Assembly (NCBI GenBank): GCA_037446915.1
Contig: JBBIHP010000007.1
Span: 1 to 58,446 of the forward strand
From: DSXH01 sp037446915
Lineage (GTDB): Bacteria; Bacteroidota; Ignavibacteria; Ignavibacteriales; Melioribacteraceae
Direction: 5' to 3'
DNA: 58,446 nt
Positions 52,326 through 58,446 of this stretch are shown here, piece by piece. The notes under the pieces were generated by a model that did not search any database, was not told the DNA's origin, and saw nothing but the letters and a program-made list of their open reading frames with translations. Within the stretch, counting starts at the first letter, position 1; each line of letters begins with the position of its first letter. The translations under genes and the position numbers were made by a program.

Positions 52326-53642
52326 CTAAACTTCCCTTTCCATTACTTTTGCTTTTGCAGCTTTGAATGGTCTGATTAAATAATAATTTGCTGCAAGCCG
52401 TCCGATTGTATAAGATATTACCGCCGCAGTAACTCCAGCCAGGTCCAGATACTTAATTGTTATAATAAGCATAATAATCACCCCGGAGATTTCTGTAATG
52501 GTTGCAAATGTAATCGGCTTTGTGGTTCTAACATTAACAAGCAGAGATCTCTGAAAATTAATCCACACCGTTGTTATAGGGAAAAATGTATAGATCATTA
52601 ATGCTGTCTTTGCAAAATTTGCAAGCTGTGCCGATAGTCCGGAAACGCCTACTAACCATAATTGGCTGAGAGGAGTAAGGGAAATTGATGCAAGCCCGGC
52701 AAAAACAAACAACGCCATTCCGTATGCAAAATTTCTAAGCTTAATAAAATCATCTTTTGTTTTTATAAGTGCTATTCCAACTTCCTGGTAAGATAGACCG
52801 AATGCTCTAAAGAGAAATACAAGTGAATTAAGAACCGGTAAAACAGCAAGCGATTCAAGAGGCATTCTGCTCTGTCCTAAAAAGAAAGTAACAATCGGAT
52901 GAATTCCCAAAGAAATAAATGAGGTTAGAATGAGCGGATAGTAAAAATTAATTATCTCTTTAAATGTTAAGTCTGTTCCTTCCTCTTCAGAATTTTTGAT
53001 TTGCTTAATTACTTTATAAGACATCAACCTTGTTGCAATTGCTTCGAATATTACACCAACCGATAAAGCTGAAGCACCAACAACAATACCGTGAACATTG
53101 GTAAATCCGAATAATATAAATGCTGTTGAAGACATTGCAGTTAATCTTACAAATGTTCCGTAAGCAACAATTCGTGTTTTGTTGCTTCTTATCAATATTC
53201 CTTGATAGAATCTTCTATACCCGATTGATGGAGCCCAGGGAATTAGAAGTGCAACTGCAATGTGAGTTAAATGAGCAACTCGTTCCGGAAGATTTAACAA
53301 CTTAATCGAAATAAATTCGAAAACAGGAGGATAAATTACAACAAGCATAAGCAATATTAAGCTTAAGTTAACGCCATAAACAAAATTCTTTAACTTAATG
53401 AAGGATCGTTTTCCATCAACAAGTGCGGTGGAAGCACTTAACATCATTATCACCGGAGATTCTACAATAAGAGCAAACGAAAACGCTACTCCATAAGCAG
53501 CAAGATTGAACTCGGGATCTTTCATTCGCGCAATTAATGCCGTAAGATATGGTCCCTCAATGGACATCATCAACCATGTTGCTAAAAGCGGGAGCCAGAA
53601 GAAAAATATTTTTTTGTAGGTAAGTCCCGTATGTTCTTTCAA
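52326..53642 (-). CDS. MOP-superfamily multi-helix transporter (MATE/ANK-like)
   Basis: A 438-residue integral membrane protein with about 12 helices in two repeats. The N-terminal FFFWLPLLATWLMMSIEGPYLTALI and the symmetric ILTSFISLGIHPIVTFFLGQSR are the repeated first-helix segments of the MATE/oligosaccharyl-flippase superfamily. The general look is closer to the ANK-type branch than to multidrug MATE pumps. It overlaps the trpF stop by 4 bases (ATGA), so both are on one transcript. The substrate is unknown. Confidence 0.8.
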   Translation of the reverse strand: MKEHTGLTYKKIFFFWLPLLATWLMMSIEGPYLTALIARMKDPEFNLAAYGVAFSFALIVESPVIMMLSASTALVDGKRSFIKLKNFVYGVNLSLILLMLVVIYPPVFEFISIKLLNLPERVAHLTHIAVALLIPWAPSIGYRRFYQGILIRSNKTRIVAYGTFVRLTAMSSTAFILFGFTNVHGIVVGASALSVGVIFEAIATRLMSYKVIKQIKNSEEEGTDLTFKEIINFYYPLILTSFISLGIHPIVTFFLGQSRMPLESLAVLPVLNSLVFLFRAFGLSYQEVGIALIKTKDDFIKLRNFAYGMALFVFAGLASISLTPLSQLWLVGVSGLSAQLANFAKTALMIYTFFPITTVWINFQRSLLVNVRTTKPITFATITEISGVIIMLIITIKYLDLAGVTAAVISYTIGRLAANYYLIRPFKAAKAKVMEREV

Positions 53643-54453
53643 TTCTTATCTGCTTCCCTCACTTTTTCGAAGAATAACTTTAGTTTGGATTCATCAAGCT
53701 TTCCGTTTGTTCTAACGCCGGAACAGATATCAACACCAAAAGGTCCAACACGCCGTATTGCATCCGTAACATTATCTGGATTCAAACCCCCGGCTAAAAA
53801 TATTGGGACTTTTACATTCTCTCTAACTTTTCTACTAACCTTCCAATCGTGTGTTCTACCCGTTCCGCCCAGTTCTTTAACAGTTAATTTTTGATTCCCG
53901 CTATCAAGCAGAATTGCATCAACACTATTCGATATCTCAATTGCTTCCGACAAAGAATTTTCATCCATAACATGAACAACCTGTACTATCTTAATACCCG
54001 GCAAGGCTTCTTTTAATTGCTTGTGTGTTCCGCTTACCAGATGATCGCAAATTTGAATTGTGTTTGTTTTACATTTTTTCTGCTGCATAATAATCTCTTC
54101 TATTTTTTGACTTGATGTCAAAAGAAATGTTGAAACGCCCGGCGGCACGGAGAGTGAAATTAATTCAATCTCATCTTCGGTTATAACACCCGGTCCGCTC
54201 GGCATATTAGAAACCAATCCTATTGCAGATGCGCCGTATTTAATTGCCANNNNNNNNNNNNNNNNNNNNNNNNNNNNNNNNNNNNNNNNNNNNNNNNNNN
54301 NNNNNNNNNNNNNNNNNNNNNNNNNNNNNNNNNNNNNNNNNNNNNNNNNCCGCTCGGCATATTAGAAACCAATCCTATTGCAGATGCGCCGTATTTAATT
54401 GCCAGCGATGCTTCTTCAATACTTGAAATGCAGCAGATCTTAACGCGCGTCAT
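53639..54453 (-). CDS. trpF: Phosphoribosylanthranilate isomerase, interrupted by an artificial scaffold gap
   Basis: This gene spans the 100-N gap. The N-terminal part reads MTRVKICCISSIEEASLAIKYGAS, and the C-terminal part carries GGTGRTHDW, the conserved LAGGLNPDNV and DICSGVRTNG. The flanks of the gap are duplicated (54195-54249 = 54350-54404). Removing one copy and the N bases joins the two halves in one frame of about 219 residues, the normal length of TrpF. Catalytic Cys is in VKICC and Asp in AILLDSG. Note CC instead of the usual CG after KI. The enzyme converts PRA to CdRP in tryptophan synthesis. No other trp gene is nearby. Confidence 0.85.
54195..54404. repeat. 100-N scaffold gap flanked by identical 55-base sequences (assembly artefact)
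   Basis: Positions 54195-54249 and 54350-54404 are the same 55 bases, starting CCGCTCGGCATATTAG. The 100 N between them (54250-54349) is a standard gap filler. The two contig ends overlap and were not merged; collapsing them gives an intact trpF. Confidence 0.9.
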
Positions 54454-55021
54454 CGGTATATTCACTTTTTAGAATTGAATAAAATTTCATGTTAATAAAC
54501 TTACCTTTCATAAAAGTTTTTTCTCTAAGAGTGCCTTCATATTTCATTCCGGCTTTTTCCATTGCCCGGTAAGATCCTGTATTGTTCTCATCGCAATGTG
54601 CTTCAATACGGTTCACATTCAAGTCTTCGAAACCGAATTTTATAATTCGTTTAATTGCTTCGGTTATAATTCCTCTTCCCCAGTATTTAGTAGAGAGTAC
54701 ATAACCAATATCGGCACAACGGTTAATGTCGTTCCATTTTCTTATTGAAATTCCGCCGATAACTTTATTCTACTCTTTAAGGAGAATTGCAAAATCAATA
54801 TTGCCATACTTTTTAAACATTTTCTTAGACATTTTTAAGAAAGCTTTTGTATCGTCAAATGTTTGATGTGCCTCCCACGGTAGAAAATCCGCTACTCCTT
54901 TAACGGAGGCATATTCAAATATATCATTGATGTCTTCCGTTGAAAAAGCTCTTAGAACCAATCTTGCTGTTTCTAATACGGGTATTTTTTTTAATGGATT
55001 TGAATTGTCCTGTTTGGTCAT
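54440..55021 (-). pseudogene. GNAT-family N-acetyltransferase with an in-frame amber codon
   Basis: A RimJ-like acetyltransferase in one frame but broken by a TAG at 54770-54772. The first part starts at ATG 55021 and has the family opening LETARLVLRAFSTEDINDIFEY. Past the TAG the same frame continues as NKVIGGISIRKWN, then the acetyl-CoA loop KYWGRGIITEAI and RIEAHCDENNTGSYRAMEKA, to a normal stop at 54440. The total would be about 193 codons. A sequencing or assembly error near the neighbouring gap, a real nonsense mutation, or read-through are all possible. The 3' end overlaps trpF by 14 bases. Confidence 0.75.
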
Positions 55022-55067
55022 TAACAAATATCTTAAAATTGTTCTCTTTTTTTATTACAATTGAAGG

Positions 55068-55075
55068 CAAATTTA
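55068..55075 (-). promoter_or_regulatory. Perfect -7 box upstream of the GNAT gene
   Basis: Minus strand TAAATTTG fits TAnnTTTG exactly, with about 45 bases to the start at 55021. A GTTG lies upstream but about two bases closer than ideal. Confidence 0.35.
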
Positions 55076-55111
55076 ATAATTTATATGAACAACAACATTG
55101 CGGAGTAGAAA

Positions 55112-55327
55112 ATGATATCCAAAGAATTACTGGAAATACTTTGTTGTCCTGAAACCAAGGCAGATTTAGTTCTTGATGGAAATTATCTCGTATCGGTTGA
55201 TAATAAAACTCGCCGGAGGTATAGAATTGAAGATGATATCCCGATAATGCTAATTGATGAATCAGAACAACTCGACTTTGAAACATGGAAAGAAATAATG
55301 ATAAGACACAACAAACCGGTGGAATAA
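55112..55327 (+). CDS. Trm112-family small protein
   Basis: A 71-residue protein with the family opening MISKELLEILCCPETKADLVL and a second half RRRYRIEDDIPIMLIDESEQL. It lacks some zinc cysteines (CCP near the start only), as in bacterial UPF0434-type members. Such proteins activate or hold methyltransferases in other domains of life; the bacterial role is not settled. GGAG stands 5-6 bases before the ATG. Its stop is 2 bases before the start of the TPR gene, and all three genes to clpX form one operon. Confidence 0.85.
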   Translation: MISKELLEILCCPETKADLVLDGNYLVSVDNKTRRRYRIEDDIPIMLIDESEQLDFETWKEIMIRHNKPVE

Positions 55328-55329
55328 GT

Positions 55330-57183
55330 TTGAGATTATTTTTCTTCACACTATTCTTCATATTTATTATCTCCACACAGGTTGCTGCCCAGACCGATCC
55401 GGCTCTCGATAACAAGTTTCGTTTAGCACAGTTAATGGAACAGGAAGGTCAGCTGGAAAAAGCTGAAACTATTTTTAGAGAATTGAATGATACCCAGCCG
55501 TGGAATTATACTTTTTTAGAATCGTTGAATAGAGTTTTTATAATGCAAAAAAAATATGATACTTCTATTACTCTATTAGAAAATAGAATTAAAGAGACTC
55601 CCGCCGATGTTAGTTTGTTCGGGTTACTCGGAACAACTTATTACATGATGGATAACATTAACATGGTTTACGAATCGTGGGAGCGGGGTATTAAAACAAA
55701 TCCAAACAGTTACATTGTTTACCGTGTTATTGCAAACTATGCAATAGAAAACCGACTGTTCGACAAAGCAATTGAGTTCTTAAACAGGGGAAAAGCTTTT
55801 GTAGAAGACCCCGTTATTTTCTCTTTTGATCTCGCTAATATTTATTCAGTCAATATGAGGTTTGAAGACGCTGCTAAAGAATACTGCTTACTTGTTTCCT
55901 TAAAACCGGATCAGGCGGGAATAGTTAAATCGAGAATTCAGAATTACTTTTCGCGCCCCGGTGCCGCAGAAGCAACAATAAAAGTAGTTAAGGAAATTTC
56001 TGAACAGAAGAAAATTCCGGCATTGTATGATCTTCTTTCTTTCTGTTACTCGCTTAATGGAATGTTTCAACAAGCATTTGAAGCCACAATTCAATATGAT
56101 AAGAGCGCTAAAGGAAGTGGGTATTTTATTTTTGTTTTTGCACAGGATTCAAACCGGAACAAGCAATTCGAAATAGCTGCAAAATCATATAAATACTTTA
56201 TTGATAATTTTTCTGAATCAACCCTTTTGGCTATTGCAAAAATTGGATACTCAAGAACTTTAGAGGATAACTTAAATTCAAAAATCGACAACTCCCCCGA
56301 TTCATGGAAACCTGTTACTTTTCCTAAAGTGTTATATGCACAAGAATATTTAGATGTAATAAATTCATACGAACAATTAGCAAAATCTTATCCCGATAAC
56401 GCTACAGATGTTGAGGCAAAATTTAGAATTGCAGAAATATTTTTCAATCGATTGCATAATTACACCAAAGCAGATAGTATTTACAGTATTGTTATATCGA
56501 AATCACCCTTTTCAAATTTTGCATCTTTATCATATCTCGCCAAAGCTAAAATAGCACTTAAGGAAAACCGTCTAACTGAAGCGATGGAATTATTACAGCG
56601 TAGCGGACTGAATGATCTTAGTGATATTCAAACCGTAACTGAAGCTAAATTTTATTTCGGACTTGTTAATTTCTGGAAAGGAGATTTTTCACAATCACTT
56701 AACATCTTTAAAGAGATTCTTAACAACCTTAATAACGATTTTGCTAATGATGCAATAGAGTATTCTGCACTTATTTCAACATCAAAAAAGGATTCAATTA
56801 ACCTTGCTAAATATGCCAATGCAGATAGACTTCTATTTCAAAATAAGCTCCAAGAGTCGGTCGTTGAATTCAAAACTTTAGCTGATAATCCTAACTTGTT
56901 TGTTCTAAACGGGTTCGCAAATTACCGTCTTGCAGAAATTTTTTTAATTAAGGACGATTTTTTTTCGGCGATCCAGATTCTCGAAAAATTATCAAATGAC
57001 GAAAAAGTTGCGATTTTCGCCGATAAATCAACTTTTATGCTTGCAATGACGTTCCAATTTGGATTAACCAACTTTGTCAAAGCTTCTCAAACTTACCAGA
57101 AATTGCTTGAAAAATTCCCAAACTCCTTATATTTTGACAAAGCAAGAGAATATTTAAACGCAATTACAAATAAAAGCGGATAA
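55330..57183 (+). CDS. Secreted tetratricopeptide-repeat protein
   Basis: A 617-residue protein with a signal peptide (MRLFFFTLFFIFIISTQVAAQ) and TPR-type helical repeats throughout (for example AQLMEQEGQLEKAETIFREL, NYRLAEIFLIKDDFFSAIQI). The start is TTG 55330, with GGTGGA a few bases upstream; reading from ATG 55285 would put charged residues before the signal and overlap the Trm112 gene. It resembles TPR lipoprotein or tol-pal-linked scaffold proteins, but no partner is obvious. It lies 2 bases before clpX. The function is unknown. Confidence 0.83.
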   Translation: MRLFFFTLFFIFIISTQVAAQTDPALDNKFRLAQLMEQEGQLEKAETIFRELNDTQPWNYTFLESLNRVFIMQKKYDTSITLLENRIKETPADVSLFGLLGTTYYMMDNINMVYESWERGIKTNPNSYIVYRVIANYAIENRLFDKAIEFLNRGKAFVEDPVIFSFDLANIYSVNMRFEDAAKEYCLLVSLKPDQAGIVKSRIQNYFSRPGAAEATIKVVKEISEQKKIPALYDLLSFCYSLNGMFQQAFEATIQYDKSAKGSGYFIFVFAQDSNRNKQFEIAAKSYKYFIDNFSESTLLAIAKIGYSRTLEDNLNSKIDNSPDSWKPVTFPKVLYAQEYLDVINSYEQLAKSYPDNATDVEAKFRIAEIFFNRLHNYTKADSIYSIVISKSPFSNFASLSYLAKAKIALKENRLTEAMELLQRSGLNDLSDIQTVTEAKFYFGLVNFWKGDFSQSLNIFKEILNNLNNDFANDAIEYSALISTSKKDSINLAKYANADRLLFQNKLQESVVEFKTLADNPNLFVLNGFANYRLAEIFLIKDDFFSAIQILEKLSNDEKVAIFADKSTFMLAMTFQFGLTNFVKASQTYQKLLEKFPNSLYFDKAREYLNAITNKSG

Positions 57184-57185
57184 AA

Positions 57186-58439
57186 ATGACAGATTCCAGA
57201 GAACCAAAGAGCGTTAAATGCTCATTCTGCGGTAGAGACGGCAGCGAAGTTACTAGTATGGTAGCCGGTCCCGATGTTTACATTTGCGACATATGTATAA
57301 AAACCAGCGTAGATATCTTAAAAAATAATGTCGCATCATTTACCAAAAAAGAAACCTACCATTCTTCACTTACTCCCGATCTAATTAAGAAAAGTCTGGA
57401 TGAATATGTTATTGATCAGGAACTTGCCAAAAAAATATTAGCTGTTGCCGTTTATAATCATTACAAAAGGGTTAATGCTGCTACTTCTCTTTTTGATATG
57501 GATGAAGTAGAAATTGAAAAGAGCAATATTCTATTAATTGGTCCTACCGGTGTTGGAAAAACTTTACTTGCTCAAACCCTTGCAAGAATTCTTGATGTTC
57601 CGTTTGCAATTGCAGATGCTACAACTTTAACAGAAGCCGGTTATGTTGGCGATGATGTTGAAACTGTTCTGGTTAGATTATTGCAAGCTTCGGATTACAA
57701 TCTTGAGAAAGCTCAGAAAGGAATTGTATATATAGATGAGATTGATAAGATAGCACGCAAGAGTGAATCTGTATCTATAACTCGTGATGTTTCCGGCGAA
57801 GGAGTTCAGCAAGCATTATTAAAAATATTAGAAGGAACCGTTGCCGGCGTTCCCCCGCGCGGCGGTAGAAAACATCCTGAACAAAGTCTTATCAACATTA
57901 ACACAAAAAATATTTTGTTTATATGCGGCGGGGCCTTCGAAGGAATTGAAAACATAGTTGCCTCCAGAATAAACCGCAACCCAATAGGGTTCGATACAAA
58001 CATTACTAATAACGAAGCACTAAATAAAGATAATCTTGTTACACAGGTTCAACCGGAAGATCTTGTTAAATACGGATTAATACCTGAATTAGTCGGAAGA
58101 CTTCCAATGATTGCTCCTCTCCAATCGCTTAACGAAAAAGCTCTCAAAAATATTTTAACCGAGCCGAAGAACGCTATAATTAAGCAGTACAAAAAACTCT
58201 TTATGATGGAAGGCGTTGAACTTGAGTTTGATGCAATTGCGTTAGAAGAAATTGTAAAGAAAGCTATTGAACGAAAAACCGGTGCCCGTGCTCTCCGTTC
58301 TATTGTTGAAGGTATTCTGCTCGATATCATGTATGAACTACCAACCCAGGAGAACATAGACAAGTGTCTTGTAACCCGCGATGTTGTTACCAAGGGCGAA
58401 AAACCGCTTTACATTGAGAGCGATAGGAAGACCGCATAG
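57186..58439 (+). CDS. clpX: ATP-dependent Clp protease ATP-binding subunit ClpX
   Basis: A 417-residue AAA+ unfoldase. An N-terminal C4 zinc finger is present (CSFCGRDGSEV then YICDICI). Walker A is GPTGVGKTLLAQ, Walker B is IVYIDEIDKI, the pore loop GYVGDDVE is intact, and LVGRLPMI near residue 300 is the typical arginine-finger region. It recognises tagged proteins and feeds them to ClpP. The clpP gene is not in this window. It starts 2 bases after the TPR gene and ends 7 bases before the window edge. Confidence 0.98.
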   Translation: MTDSREPKSVKCSFCGRDGSEVTSMVAGPDVYICDICIKTSVDILKNNVASFTKKETYHSSLTPDLIKKSLDEYVIDQELAKKILAVAVYNHYKRVNAATSLFDMDEVEIEKSNILLIGPTGVGKTLLAQTLARILDVPFAIADATTLTEAGYVGDDVETVLVRLLQASDYNLEKAQKGIVYIDEIDKIARKSESVSITRDVSGEGVQQALLKILEGTVAGVPPRGGRKHPEQSLININTKNILFICGGAFEGIENIVASRINRNPIGFDTNITNNEALNKDNLVTQVQPEDLVKYGLIPELVGRLPMIAPLQSLNEKALKNILTEPKNAIIKQYKKLFMMEGVELEFDAIALEEIVKKAIERKTGARALRSIVEGILLDIMYELPTQENIDKCLVTRDVVTKGEKPLYIESDRKTA

Positions 58440-58446
58440 GTTTTCT

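Noticed and set aside
54195..54404. 55-base direct repeat as a true tandem duplication or target-site duplication
   Set aside because: Exact identity, standard 100-N filler, and restoration of trpF on collapse point to an unmerged overlap.
54220..54465. Short frame containing the N gap, and the plus-strand frame opposite
   Set aside because: The internal unknown residues are N filler. The minus-strand part is the beginning of trpF.
54924..55415. 163-codon minus-strand frame covering the Trm112 region
   Set aside because: Overlaps the Trm112 gene and the GNAT start in other frames; the Trm112 and TPR frames have proper starts and family motifs.
1..58446. CRISPR array, insertion sequence, prophage or integron
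   Set aside because: No regular direct-repeat/spacer pattern, transposase, integrase or phage gene was seen on either strand.

Overview
The window is an AT-rich stretch of an ordinary bacterial chromosome. I infer a member of the Bacteroidota/Chlorobiota lineage, most likely the Ignavibacteria, and probably a metagenome assembly because it contains a 100-N scaffold gap. The signs are: TonB receptors paired with DUF4249 and HYC_CC_PP proteins; the large IspG form; a CarB with the ALKIGEAGEFDYSG signature; TlpA/ResA and DUF6132/DUF1858 redox proteins; and promoters of the Bacteroidota type (TTTG, about 19 bases, TAnnTTTG), the clearest lying in front of the single tRNA. No CRISPR array, insertion sequence, prophage or rRNA gene is visible.

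Layout. 1-2789 (minus): a Tat-exported DMSO-reductase-family molybdoenzyme and its ferredoxin subunit, cut by the window edge. 2954-6910 (minus): a large secreted C45/M1-like fusion hydrolase and a lipoprotein. 7051-7932: an aldo/keto reductase. 7982-13061 (minus): a five-gene envelope stress and efflux operon (Spy-like, adaptor, ATPase, permease, TolC). 13381-14814 (minus): kdgK-kdgF for uronate breakdown. 15007-15079: tRNA-Lys. 15244-17189: SbtA bicarbonate transporter, SbtB PII-like regulator and a membrane protein. 17248-19934: gamma-glutamyltransferase and a prohibitin-like protein. 20020-23096: a probable copper/metal cluster (HYC_CC_PP, periplasmic HMA protein, TonB receptor). 23658-25370 (minus): a four-gene thiol-redox operon.

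25495-30153: an unrecognised protein with an internal duplication, an RlpA-like lipoprotein, and a TonB receptor/DUF4249 pair. 30371-34641: carAB. 34708-36088: an orphan receiver and a secreted protein. 36155-39491 (minus): dnaG and a GH13 enzyme. 39638-43426: a DJ-1 protein, ispG, a tiny transcription unit ending in a strong terminator, and a Nif3 protein. 43446-49090: a zinc-ribbon coiled-coil protein, radA with a MauE-thioredoxin fusion, an orphan mlaF, and a seven-haem NapC/NirT-type cytochrome.

49235-52325: an acid/lysine-rich secreted protein divergent from a histidine kinase/response regulator pair. 52326-55021 (minus): a damaged GNAT gene, trpF split by the artificial gap, and a MOP-superfamily transporter. 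55112-58439: Trm112-like, TPR and clpX.

The common theme is the cell envelope: respiration through periplasmic redox enzymes, metal and nutrient uptake by TonB receptors, export systems, and thiol-disulfide proteins, mixed with housekeeping genes. I saw no obvious novel defence or mobile system. The best candidates for undescribed biology are the near-leaderless 23-codon unit before Nif3, the C45/M1 fusion enzyme, the metal cluster, the DUF6132/DUF1858 redox operon and the duplicated-domain protein at 25495. The duplicated 55 bases around the N gap are an assembly artefact, and collapsing them restores an intact trpF.
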